A stretch of DNA of 64,000 nt from a bacterium (GTDB lineage Bacteria > Desulfobacterota > DSWW01). This document shows positions 1 through 7,892 of this stretch, one piece after another (within the stretch, counting starts at the first letter, position 1; every line of letters starts with the position of its first letter). The position numbers and the translations under genes were made by a program. The stretch spans positions 1 to 64,000 of the forward strand of contig JANQFG010000164.1 in the NCBI GenBank assembly GCA_028277985.1, written 5' to 3'. The notes beneath the pieces were generated by a model that searched no databases, was not told the DNA's origin, and saw only the letters and a program-made list of their open reading frames with translations.

Positions 1-1089
1 ATCGGCGGCCATGAATCCTATTTTACGGGCAAGCTCGAAGCCTATCTTCGTGCAAAAGGGATCGCTTACCAGAGCATTCCCTTTACGATGGAAGAGGTAC
101 AGAAGGCGGCCGCTTACACCGGCTTTTTCCAGATTCCCCAGGTCGCTTGCCCCGATGGCAGTTGGTTGATCGACACTACGATGATAATCGATTACCTCGA
201 CCGGCTGCATCCCGAACCCCGAACCTCTCCCATTGACCCCTCTGCGAATTTCATCGCACTTCTTCTCGAGGATTACGCCGACGAATGGTTGTGGCGCCCC
301 GCCATGCATTATCGCTGGTCATTTGATTGTGGTGCGGAGCTCTTGAGCAGTTGGCTGGGTGAACATTTAACAGATCGAGATATGAGTCTGGAACAGAAGA
401 AGGCCTTTTTCATCGAACGTCAAAGAGGCATATTTGTGGAAGGCGACGGGGTGACGCCTGACACCCGGGCAGCGGTTGAATCCATCTACCAGAGTACGCT
501 TACTGCCCTCGAAGACATCTTTGAAGTGCGTGATTTCATACTGGGCGATCGACCGACCCAGGCTGACTTTGGTTTCATGGGACCCTTTTTTCGGCACTTC
601 TTCTGTGACCCGGATCCGGGGCGTCTCATGCGCGACCATTCGCCGGGCGTTCACGAGTGGGTCGCCCGAATGTGGAATATGAAACCCAGACGGTTTTCTT
701 CGGCCGGACAGATCGACGAGATTCCGAATGATCTGGACGCTCTGCTGGAACCGGTTGCATCCACCTATCTGCCCTACCTTGCCGCCAATCAGGATGCGAT
801 CATGGCCGGGGAGGAAGAGGTCCGGTATGAGACTCTGGGTGTTTCGTGGGTAGAGCCAGCCAAACCCTACCGCTTGTGGTGCCTGGATCGGTTGCGGCAC
901 GCCTATCAGGCGCTTGAAGATGTGGCTCGTGCACGGGTTGGTGATGCCCTCGGCGCTAATGTGGAGGCGATCCTGTCAGCTGCGCAGACCGGCAAATTTA
1001 AGAACTTGGTGGCGCTGTTGCCGATTCCGGCAACGGGCAGCGAGCGTCCCGTTCTTGATAGCTGGGGGCGCCCAGTTGAACAGACCTGA
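1..1089 (+). CDS. Glutathione S-transferase family protein (5' partial)
   Basis: The window opens inside this gene. The frame is open from base 1 and the residues before the first in-window Met (position 88) already belong to the fold, so the true start lies upstream. The 362 visible codons begin with a thioredoxin-like GST N-domain: GGHESYFTGK, the cis-proline segment QIPQV, then WLIDTT and IIDYLD. A helical C-domain follows (TQADFGFMGPF), with over 100 extra residues beyond an ordinary GST. The family transfers glutathione to, or reduces, small electrophiles in the cytosol. The substrate cannot be told, and no neighbour suggests one. The family call is firm; the exact subfamily is not. Confidence 0.85.
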   Translation: MGGHESYFTGKLEAYLRAKGIAYQSIPFTMEEVQKAAAYTGFFQIPQVACPDGSWLIDTTMIIDYLDRLHPEPRTSPIDPSANFIALLLEDYADEWLWRPAMHYRWSFDCGAELLSSWLGEHLTDRDMSLEQKKAFFIERQRGIFVEGDGVTPDTRAAVESIYQSTLTALEDIFEVRDFILGDRPTQADFGFMGPFFRHFFCDPDPGRLMRDHSPGVHEWVARMWNMKPRRFSSAGQIDEIPNDLDALLEPVASTYLPYLAANQDAIMAGEEEVRYETLGVSWVEPAKPYRLWCLDRLRHAYQALEDVARARVGDALGANVEAILSAAQTGKFKNLVALLPIPATGSERPVLDSWGRPVEQT

Positions 1090-1299
1090 ACCGGATAGCG
1101 AAAACTCGCACTAACAACAAAGAGAAACAGCCAAACACTCCCTCATTTCTGTTCATATTTCCCATTGCGTTATCGTTGCCCGCAGACCGGTTTTCGCCGT
1201 TCAACATCATTGGTCATGTTGTGGATTTTGACTGAACTCCATAGTTCGATTCGAGAGGGTAGCTCTTCACTGGCGCTCGCACGGGCGTGTAGATAAGAG

Positions 1300-1500
1300 T
1301 TATGTCACCTCCTGACCATACTCTCTGCGCCGAATGTAACAAGGACAAACATGAACACGAGAAGGTGCGTGGTGCTCCACGAGCTTCGCGATTCCATATA
1401 GGCAGCGCAGCTCTTTCACACGCTCGCGAAGGGCATGCTCGCCCCCGACTTCTTCCTCGACCTCCCGAATGAAATCAATTCCCTGGTAGAAGTAGAGTTG
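1300..1500 (-). pseudogene. Remnant of a sensor histidine kinase-type gene
   Basis: The space from 1090 to 1529 holds no intact gene. On the minus strand a 66-codon stretch between two stops reads like the linker of a PAS/GAF sensor kinase: YQGIDFIREVEEEV followed by RVKELRCLYGIAKLVE, a pattern typical of the coiled segment just before a GAF or PAS domain in deltaproteobacterial kinases. It has no start codon, no kinase core and ends quickly at TAA (1300-1302). It lies just downstream of the FadR-like regulator on the same strand. A chance reading frame is possible, but the ELRCLYGIAKL pattern argues against it. I see nothing else in the rest of this gap. Confidence 0.4.
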
Positions 1501-1529
1501 TTACTCCTTGAGGCTGCATGCCGAAATCA

Positions 1530-2321
1530 TCAAGATTCTTCTGTCCCATCCTCCAGGGACGAATTGCCCACCGCCCTCAGGAATGCTTCGCGGTTGGCTT
1601 CAAAGACACGGGCGGTCAGAAGCTCAGCCATCTCGGGATCCCTGTTCTCAAAGGCCTCGACGAGACGTTCGAAGAAGGTTTGAATCCCCAAATCAGAGTG
1701 GACCGGCAATTCGAATAGGGTGCGAGATGGCCGGGTCGTCCGTGCGAGTGTATTGAACAAAAGGGTGAGGTACCGGTTGTGAGAGGCCTGAACTGTACGC
1801 ATCGAGAACTCGAAAGTGAGTCTCCTGCGTTCTTCGCCGTCCTTGGGCGTCAAGGCTCGTTCTCTCAGAAGTCCCTTCAATTCATTAATCTCAGTGTCAG
1901 TAGCACGCAGTGCCGCCTCTCTCACGATCCACCTGTGCATGTACTCATGAAGCTTCAACGCATCTTCAAGAAACTTTTCGTCAATGCTTCCGTCCCTCCG
2001 GTACATGAGCAGATCTGCGAGCTCAATTCCACCAACGGTCTTGAACTCCTCCACACGAGCACCGGCCCCCTGTCGGATCGTCAGCATTCCGAATGCCTCG
2101 ATCCGCCTGAGTGCCTCCCGGACCATGCTTCGGTTAACACCGAACTCTTCAGCCATCTCGCGCTCAGTCGGAAGCAGAGTTCCCGCGGGATAGACCCCGT
2201 CGATGATGCGCCTCAGCAATCTTGTGCCAATCTCCCTGGAGAGGGTGTTCGTTGAGGAGTTCTTCTTCCCCTTCTCTGCTTTCTCCTTGGCTTTCATAGG
2301 GCTTCCGCGCCGTCGTAGCAT
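1530..2321 (-). CDS. FadR-like GntR family transcriptional regulator (copy 1)
   Basis: This 263-residue protein has an N-terminal winged helix (LLRRIIDGVYPAGTLLPTER, then NRSMVREALRRIE) and a C-terminal all-helical FCD ligand-binding domain with the conserved ASHN histidine. FadR-subfamily proteins bind short TGGT-N3-ACCA palindromes and release them when a metabolite, often an acyl-CoA or carboxylate, binds. It is roughly two-thirds identical by eye to the regulator at 16537-17295. The start at 2321 has AAGGA seven bases upstream; a second ATG at 2297 is possible. It is the last gene of the minus-strand operon that begins near 7545, and sits directly after a nitrilase remnant, as its paralogue sits after an intact nitrilase. 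The likely target is the palindrome at 7533-7547. Confidence 0.93.
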   Translation of the reverse strand: MLRRRGSPMKAKEKAEKGKKNSSTNTLSREIGTRLLRRIIDGVYPAGTLLPTEREMAEEFGVNRSMVREALRRIEAFGMLTIRQGAGARVEEFKTVGGIELADLLMYRRDGSIDEKFLEDALKLHEYMHRWIVREAALRATDTEINELKGLLRERALTPKDGEERRRLTFEFSMRTVQASHNRYLTLLFNTLARTTRPSRTLFELPVHSDLGIQTFFERLVEAFENRDPEMAELLTARVFEANREAFLRAVGNSSLEDGTEES

Positions 2322-2332
2322 CCGTCGTTCCT

Positions 2333-2563
2333 TTAGTATCCGTTCGACCGAGGAAAGAGGTCCATGTGCATGGGCATGTACGTTTGTCGGGCCGCGAAGT
2401 TGACTTCTTCTCTGTGGCGCCGGAGGGATCCCATGTTGACCGCCGCCATCACTCCTGTCTCGCAGCTCTCACCCGTTTTTGCCAGAAGCCGGCCCGTATA
2501 GTCAATGATCTGTGACTGCCCGGATCCGATTCCTACAGGACTGTAGGGACTGTGGTGCGTTGC
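2333..2563 (-). pseudogene. Truncated nitrilase paralogue (C-terminal fragment only)
   Basis: Reading the minus strand from 2563 to the TAA at 2333-2335 gives about 76 codons. Over the first two thirds they match residues 239-304 of the intact nitrilase at 15468-16532: HHSPYSPVGIGSGQSQI, then CETGVMAAVNM, SLRRHREEVNF and ARQTYMP. The catalytic Glu, Lys and Cys are absent and an in-frame TGA lies a short way upstream, so this cannot be an active enzyme. The tail after YMP also differs from the intact copy. The fragment is pressed between the end of the FAD oxidase (2624) and the start of the FadR-like regulator (2321), keeping the nitrilase-then-regulator order of operon B. It fills the otherwise gene-free stretch 2322-2623. 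Confidence 0.8.
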
Positions 2564-2623
2564 TTCGCCATATTCCCCTCCTTCTTCTACGGCAGCTCGG
2601 CATCAGCGTCCCTCAGAATGGCC

Positions 2624-4177
2624 CTAGTCCGCCTCGTCCGTGTACCAGGTGGTATCCGACACATTCCCCTCGTCCAGCGCTGCGACGATCTTCTTCTGGT
2701 ACTCGTTGAAGTTGAACGCCCTGGAACTGTATATCTTTCGTACGTCCGGGGTCATCCCAACCAGGCCCGGAGCCAAGAACTTCTCGAACCCCAACTCGAC
2801 ATATTCCCTCCCGTACCCTGCCACGGCTTTCGAATGCTCTCGATGGCGGTGATCGAAAAGCAGGATGTGTTCACAATGGGCCCGATTGGTATTCTCGTAC
2901 GTGGGCGCCCAGACATCGTCACCGAACTCGTCCAATACGTTGCCCTCTTCACCCCCTTTCTCTCCAACGGGCTCTCCCAGCTCGTCGGCAAGGGACTGCG
3001 AGGCGAGGGATTCGTCGGTGCCAAAGCCTGCAAAGTAATTCCCCGTAGGTCTGAAAACGAGGGGCGTCAACGACGATCGAACCATACCCCAGAAGAGCAT
3101 TTGTTGGATAGACGGAAAAGCGGCAAGATCCAACAGGACACCTTGCTGGTCGGATACGATCGCTGCAAGCACACTCTTCTGGTATACAAGCTCCCTTTCC
3201 GTGTCGGCCGCCAGGATCAGTGTGAACTGGTGTCGCAGGGCAAGCAGGGCCTCCCGTAATATACGCTTATCGGAGAGTTTCCTTGTGAAGCGAGGGGCAA
3301 GGAACGCCAGCAACAAGGGATGCGAGGTCTTGTGGTGAATGTAGCCGGTCTCCGCCTCCCCTACTTTGTAGATTGCCTCGGCGTACTTTTCGCGGTCCGG
3401 AAAGAGGCACATATAGGTACCGAAATTCGGCATTTCCTCTGTGCGCACATCCAGCAGAGTACCGTTGATCTCAGGCTTGGGCGGCCCGGGCCAATTGAAG
3501 AGCTTCAAGGCACATTTCGTGAAAATACCCAGACTACCGGACGTCCCGAGCCAGCCTCGCATGATTCCCCTGAGTGAAGGACCGGGCCCGTCGCCGCAGA
3601 ACCAGCCGCTTCCGGATCCCGGGGTGCCCGCTCGGAGCACCTCGCCTGACGGAAGAACCCATTCCACGCCCAGCAGATTTCGGAAGCTGTTGCTCATGTA
3701 GATGCCGTCCCAACCGGTACCTAACAGTGACGTGGCGGCGGCCAGCGGGGAATGACCCGGCCCAGCCCCGATGATGTGCGTGTTCAGCCCCACCTTCATC
3801 GCCTCTGCCTGAAGTGCGCCGGCGATGACATAGGGCTCGACCACCGCGATCATGTTCTTCTCGTCGATCTCGAGGATCCGGTCCATTCTCCTCAGATCCA
3901 CCTGGATGACGCCCTCCTTCCCCGGGCCTGCGAAGGGGCCCCAGCCGACACAGAAGGCCTTCAATTTCAGACCATGCTTGTTGCAGGCCCTGACCACTGC
4001 CTGCACTTCCTCCGCAGAGCCAGGCAGCACGACCGCCTCGGGCCTGGGTATCCAGATGTCCGGATCCACGTTCATGTGCGCCTGCCAAGAGTAGCCATCC
4101 ATGACGGCTGGTTCCCGGGACGCATACTCCGGCCCTACTGCCTCCTCCAACGCCTCATAGGCCTCATCAGCGATCAT
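2624..4177 (-). CDS. FAD-binding (PCMH-type) oxidoreductase A
   Basis: At 517 residues this is a vanillyl-alcohol-oxidase/GlcD-type flavoprotein. The N-terminal FAD_binding_4 domain (about residues 40-225) shows PRPEAVVLPGSAEEVQ, a CVGWGPFAGPG loop and GTSGSLGIFTK near its end; the C-terminal half is the substrate cap. Such enzymes oxidise hydroxy acids or benzylic alcohols on FAD and pass electrons to a partner. It overlaps the Fe-S gene upstream by 11 bases, so the two are almost certainly translated together, and a second FAD oxidase lies on the other side. A GlcD/E/F-like membrane-facing dehydrogenase complex is the natural analogy. The substrate is not evident. Confidence 0.9.
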   Translation of the reverse strand: MIADEAYEALEEAVGPEYASREPAVMDGYSWQAHMNVDPDIWIPRPEAVVLPGSAEEVQAVVRACNKHGLKLKAFCVGWGPFAGPGKEGVIQVDLRRMDRILEIDEKNMIAVVEPYVIAGALQAEAMKVGLNTHIIGAGPGHSPLAAATSLLGTGWDGIYMSNSFRNLLGVEWVLPSGEVLRAGTPGSGSGWFCGDGPGPSLRGIMRGWLGTSGSLGIFTKCALKLFNWPGPPKPEINGTLLDVRTEEMPNFGTYMCLFPDREKYAEAIYKVGEAETGYIHHKTSHPLLLAFLAPRFTRKLSDKRILREALLALRHQFTLILAADTERELVYQKSVLAAIVSDQQGVLLDLAAFPSIQQMLFWGMVRSSLTPLVFRPTGNYFAGFGTDESLASQSLADELGEPVGEKGGEEGNVLDEFGDDVWAPTYENTNRAHCEHILLFDHRHREHSKAVAGYGREYVELGFEKFLAPGLVGMTPDVRKIYSSRAFNFNEYQKKIVAALDEGNVSDTTWYTDEAD

Positions 4178-5471
4178 GTCTGTTCCCTCCTATGCTCAAA
4201 CCGATCTGAGGAGTCTTGGCCGACTCCAGGGCCAACTCTGTCAGTTCGTATACAGCCAGGTCCGCTCCCAATTCGTCCACCGCTTCCTTGAAGACACTCA
4301 CACACCAGGGGCAGGTCGTAACGAGTGCATCGGCTCCGGTAGCCAAGGCTTCTCGGACCCTCTCCTGGGCCGTCCAGCCGGCGAAATCCGGATCCGCCTC
4401 GAGCACACCTCCGCCTGCGCCGCAGCACCAAGCGTACTCCCGGATGCGCTCCATTTCGACGAGTTTCACGCCCGGGATCGAGGAGATGATCTTTCTCGGG
4501 GCATCGTAGATCCCGTGTCTGCCCTGTCGTTTTAGGCGTGCTGGTCTGAGGAGTTTGTCTCCTTCCCAATTCCCCGTGTAGGGTTCACTCATCCTTCCGA
4601 GGTGACAGGGATCGTGGTAGGTGACAACCAAGGGCACCTCTTGTTCAAAAGCGAGTCTTTCCTCGAAGATGAGCTTCTCCAGGTATTGACTGATGTGCAT
4701 GACCTCGCACGGCAGTTCTTTGCCCATTTTGGGATAGAGATATCGAAAAGCCGCGTATCCGTCGGCGCACGGCGTCACCAGGGTCTTTGCTCCACAGTTC
4801 TTGACTCGAGAAATCATGTCATCGGCGTAGTTATCCGCCTCGCCCCGGTAGCCCAACTCGTACGCCTTGCCGCCGCAGCAGGACTCCGCCTTCCCGGCTA
4901 TTCCCACATCGACGCCCGCTTCCAGCATGAGTTTCACTGCTCCCCGGACGACATCTCGCAAGTCTGGGTCGTACGAGTACCGACAGCCCGCATGGAAGAT
5001 GACCTCTGCAGATTGCGTATTGACGTCCTGTACCGCCAGGCCTTCGGCCCACTCGCCCCTCTTCTCTTTCGGCTCCCCAAGGGTGTTGTCGTCTTTCTTG
5101 AGTCCGTCCATCATGGCCATGTGCTCGATCATCGACTCCCCCTGTTCCACACACTGGGCGCGGAGTTCGAGAAGCACCTCCGTGAGATCGATGTCATCCC
5201 GGAACACCTTGCACGCCGCATCGCACGCGCCACAGAGCTGGCATTTGTAGATGATCTCAGCGACCGCTTCGTTCAACTCTGATCTTCCATGCACCATCGA
5301 CAGGCCCATCAGCATCTTTCCAGAGCCTGAGTAGGCGTGGAAGTTGTAGCGGGTGATAGAAGGGCAATTCTTGGCAAACCTCAAGCCCTTTACCTGGTTG
5401 AAGGGCACCCACTTGCAGGAGGAGCAGCGGCTGCACCCTTCCATGTCTCTCTGTAAGTTGGCAAGCGTCAT
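4167..5471 (-). CDS. (4Fe-4S) and CCG-domain electron-transfer protein (GlcF/HdrD-like)
   Basis: This 434-residue protein has two N-terminal cluster sites. The first is unusual (Cys13, 16, 19 and, after a gap, Cys36); the second is classical (CQLCGACDAACK, Cys77, 80, 83, 87). Two cysteine-rich CCG modules follow, one around SCCGGK and one with DPCHLGR and CCGAGGG. This is the layout of GlcF, GlpC and HdrD, which relay electrons from a flavoprotein to quinone or a disulfide. It lies between two FAD oxidases, touching one (5471/5472) and overlapping the other, so a three-subunit complex is likely. No membrane segment is visible, so any membrane contact would be peripheral. Confidence 0.92.
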   Translation of the reverse strand: MTLANLQRDMEGCSRCSSCKWVPFNQVKGLRFAKNCPSITRYNFHAYSGSGKMLMGLSMVHGRSELNEAVAEIIYKCQLCGACDAACKVFRDDIDLTEVLLELRAQCVEQGESMIEHMAMMDGLKKDDNTLGEPKEKRGEWAEGLAVQDVNTQSAEVIFHAGCRYSYDPDLRDVVRGAVKLMLEAGVDVGIAGKAESCCGGKAYELGYRGEADNYADDMISRVKNCGAKTLVTPCADGYAAFRYLYPKMGKELPCEVMHISQYLEKLIFEERLAFEQEVPLVVTYHDPCHLGRMSEPYTGNWEGDKLLRPARLKRQGRHGIYDAPRKIISSIPGVKLVEMERIREYAWCCGAGGGVLEADPDFAGWTAQERVREALATGADALVTTCPWCVSVFKEAVDELGADLAVYELTELALESAKTPQIGLSIGGNRHDR

Positions 5472-6953
5472 TTAAGCCACCTCCTTGAAGCAGAGTTTTC
5501 CCTGGTTGAGCACGCCGTCCGGATCGAGCATGTTCTTGACTTTCGTGAGCACCTGGACCGTATCCGGGCATCTTCCGTAGGCCAAGTCTGCCCAGGGCCC
5601 GTAGGGCCGCGAGAAGAACGCCCCCTCGTCGCTCAGAACTTCACTAGCATCCTCGAAGAGCTTCTTCGCTCTGGCCGTCTCCTCTTTGTCTTCCGGATCG
5701 TAGTAGAGGGTGAACTCCATGTGGATCGTCCGCCCGTGCTGGATGGGCTGCAAGTAGAGGCCGATCTCTTCCTTGGGATAGTCGTTCTTCTCAGCCTCAC
5801 GTTCCATCACGTTGATGAAAGACTGTGCCTTGTCCAAGGTGGTCAAGAAGAAGATGTCCAGGAATGCCCCCTTCGGGCGAAGCTTGTAATAGGGATCAAG
5901 GGAGGGCGCGGAAAGGATCGCCTCCATCTTGACGCCCGAGCAGCCCGGGATCTCCCGGACCGCTTCTACGCCAGTGGCCTGAGCTATCTCGGCCAGATCC
6001 TTCTCCTGGTAGGCTACCCTCTCCTCGGGCAGGTATTCATACCCCGAGACCCCGTAGATCAGGGTGTAGGGGGCTTGCATGCCAGCAAGGGAGGCAGTTC
6101 TTTCCGATCCGTTCGCGATGATCGTTCCCAGGGCCTGAGGGTTGAGAATCATGAACTCGTCGCACAACTTACGGCGCAAAACCCTGTAGGAGAAGTCTAC
6201 GAGACGTGAGAGCTTTTTGTCGGCCACGAAGTAGATGCGGTGCATCGTTGGTTTCACTTCGAGTTTCACCGAGGCCCACGTCACCGCTCCCATGGTCCCC
6301 TGCGATCCCTGGACTACCCTCATCAGGTCAGACTGTCCTGGCCCCAGGGGATTGCATTGAGCCCCCCCACTGGACCACTGCTGCTCCAACGTCCCGGGCC
6401 CGGCAGCCGATCCGGTCCGGAAGAGCTCACCTGTCCCAAAAACGAGTTCGGTGCAGAGCATGGGATCGGTCATGTCCCAGTGGTATTTCGGGATTTGGAT
6501 CGGCTCCCTTTCGAGGTAGCTCGCGATCACGGATTTGCCCATAGGAGGCAGAAGCGGCATGAGTACCTTGAGCCCCACCCTTTCCGCCTCTTCCGTCAAC
6601 CGCAGGAACGTCACACCCGGCTCGATCAAGGCCACCTTGTTGCGCCGGTCCATCCGGACGACCTGGTCCATTCCGGACATGTCGACGATGATTCCTTCCC
6701 CTGTGGGGACGGAATCTCCCCGGAACCTTGAACCGACGGAAGAGGAAAGGACCAGGTTCAGCCCCTCTTCCCTTGCCAGTTTGATCAAATCCTTCACTTC
6801 ATCCGTCGAAGCGGGACTGACAACGGCCTTGGGTTTTGCCCCACTGACCAAAGGCACCTGCCGAAAGGTTTGCAGCCTTTTCTTGTCAGTCGATACATGA
6901 TCCTTGCCCACGATTTTCCTGAGCTTCTCCATGGTGTTGGTTGTTTCGCTCAT
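5472..6953 (-). CDS. FAD-binding (PCMH-type) oxidoreductase B
   Basis: This is a second FAD_binding_4 protein of about 493 residues, only distantly similar to oxidoreductase A. It shows KPKAVVSPASTDEVKDLI, a SSVGSRFRGD loop, FLRLTEEAERVGLKVLMPL and GSQGTMGAVTWASVK, and it ends with the family signature MLDPDGVLNQGK. I prefer the ATG at 6953, which has GGAGG seven bases upstream; an in-frame ATG at 6959 overlaps the preceding stop codon but sits too close to that Shine-Dalgarno. Two FAD subunits flanking one Fe-S subunit recall GlcD/GlcE/GlcF. Unlike GlcE, both copies here look full length, so two substrate sites are possible. Confidence 0.9.
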   Translation of the reverse strand: MSETTNTMEKLRKIVGKDHVSTDKKRLQTFRQVPLVSGAKPKAVVSPASTDEVKDLIKLAREEGLNLVLSSSVGSRFRGDSVPTGEGIIVDMSGMDQVVRMDRRNKVALIEPGVTFLRLTEEAERVGLKVLMPLLPPMGKSVIASYLEREPIQIPKYHWDMTDPMLCTELVFGTGELFRTGSAAGPGTLEQQWSSGGAQCNPLGPGQSDLMRVVQGSQGTMGAVTWASVKLEVKPTMHRIYFVADKKLSRLVDFSYRVLRRKLCDEFMILNPQALGTIIANGSERTASLAGMQAPYTLIYGVSGYEYLPEERVAYQEKDLAEIAQATGVEAVREIPGCSGVKMEAILSAPSLDPYYKLRPKGAFLDIFFLTTLDKAQSFINVMEREAEKNDYPKEEIGLYLQPIQHGRTIHMEFTLYYDPEDKEETARAKKLFEDASEVLSDEGAFFSRPYGPWADLAYGRCPDTVQVLTKVKNMLDPDGVLNQGKLCFKEVA

Positions 6954-6955
6954 GA

Positions 6956-7306
6956 TCATCCCTCCAAGGGCTGTCCGGCTGGATTGTTGAGGATTGCTTC
7001 TTTGACCTTCTGCACCATCCCGGCCGTAACGTTCGGATCCTCGAGCAAGTAGGATAGAAACATCATCAGCTTGTCGTTGTTCGCCATCGGCAGGAAGCCT
7101 CCGACCGTGCCAAGCAGCCCATCGGCCTTGACGAGTGAAGCATCCTCCACTTCGTCCAGCATGTTCAGCAGATGCCCTGTGTTCAGGTCCCCCTCTTCGA
7201 GGGCTTCCTCGATTCCTTGCCCGAGAAGGACCATCAGCTTTTCCAGCACGCCGTTGCGTTCCGCGCAGGAAACAACATCAAAGAGCGCCTTCCGATCCAG
7301 GGACAT
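6956..7306 (-). CDS. Small conserved-looking protein leading operon A
   Basis: I do not recognise this 116-residue protein. It is soluble, leucine- and glutamate-rich and predicted helical (LEKLMVLLGQGIEEALEEG, LLEDPNVTAGMVQKVKEAI), with no signal peptide, membrane segment or metal motif and a single cysteine. AGGAGG lies about nine bases before the ATG at 7306. Its stop overlaps the start region of the next gene, so it is translationally linked to the FAD/Fe-S genes. Composition loosely recalls small DUF1641-type helpers found beside dehydrogenases, but I cannot confirm that. An assembly or regulatory subunit of the flavoprotein complex is a guess from position only. Confidence 0.75.
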   Translation of the reverse strand: MSLDRKALFDVVSCAERNGVLEKLMVLLGQGIEEALEEGDLNTGHLLNMLDEVEDASLVKADGLLGTVGGFLPMANNDKLMMFLSYLLEDPNVTAGMVQKVKEAILNNPAGQPLEG

Positions 7307-7532
7307 GTCTTTATCCTCCTCTTTGTTGTTGATGAAATCGCTTGTCGAATTCAGACAACGCCGTCTTCTCTTCCAGCAGATTCTCTGCGAGCTTTCGCCA
7401 GCCTCTTCAGGGAAGAGCCTCCAGCTACCCCGTAATGTGTTACTTCCTCTGGTATGGCATTCAATCTATGGTGGTCCGGCCACTCATCAGTATTTCTAGG
7501 TTCAATGGACCATATCTTGACAAAATACGATA
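7307..7532 (-). other. 5' leader of operon A
   Basis: If transcription starts just past the -10 element at 7550-7555, the mRNA has a leader of about 235 bases before the start at 7306. It contains short overlapping frames, one ending VAGGSSLKRLAKARRE and another carrying LAENLLEEKTALSEFDKRF with its stop in the Shine-Dalgarno of the first gene. Joined by a frameshift they would make one small protein, but neither has a good start, so I do not call a gene. No riboswitch fold was recognised. Confidence 0.4.
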
Positions 7533-7547
7533 ATTGGTCGTACCAAT
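7533..7547. promoter_or_regulatory. FadR/PdhR-type operator of operon A
   Basis: ATTGGT-CGT-ACCAAT is a perfect six-base inverted repeat with a three-base spacer. It fits the TGGT-N3-ACCA core recognised by FadR-subfamily GntR regulators and closely resembles the known PdhR site. It starts three bases past the -10 box of the promoter at 7550-7578, where bound repressor would block initiation. The same palindrome with a different spacer stands at the same place in front of operon B. Confidence 0.85.
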
Positions 7548-7549
7548 AA

Positions 7550-7578
7550 TATTTACCCAGTCCCAGGTTCCTTGTCAA
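7550..7578 (-). promoter_or_regulatory. Sigma-70-type promoter of operon A
   Basis: On the minus strand TTGACA (7578-7573) is followed after exactly 17 bases by TAAATA (7555-7550). The -35 box is perfect and the -10 box good. The FadR-type operator follows at once, so the start point falls inside the palindrome. Confidence 0.8.
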
Positions 7579-7892
7579 GAAGAAAACAAAAAACCTGGAT
7601 TCCGCCCTCAGGCCGCTCAAAAGCTAGTGTTGAAGAGATATCCCTGGCCGAAAGGAGAGGGTCGTTGACAAAGGCCTGCCCGAGAAGAATCGACCTTCAT
7701 TTCGACAATGTGGTGGGAGATTCTTCCGTAGGGCCTGTTGCACTTGGCTATGGTTTGGAGTGCAAGACCGTCAAGTTGCCCGGTTGGCAGGAGCCACGAA
7801 TGGGAGAAAGAATGATCTTGGCTTTGGCGGGCAGGATCGGTTTCGGGGCGTCAATATTTCTTCTGGAGACCCGTACAAAAAACAACTCGATA
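7579..7892. other. Gap without a supported gene
   Basis: Between the promoter of operon A and the stop of the GMC oxidoreductase I find no gene I can support. A plus-strand frame stays open through this stretch (reading VALGYGLECKTVKLPGWQEP) and continues antisense into the GMC gene, but it has no Shine-Dalgarno and resembles no family I know. No repeat or RNA gene was seen. Confidence 0.5.

Noticed and set aside
7572..7892. An open plus-strand frame reading VALGYGLECKTVKLPGWQEP
   Set aside because: No ribosome site or family match, and it runs antisense into the GMC gene; left as an unexplained gap.
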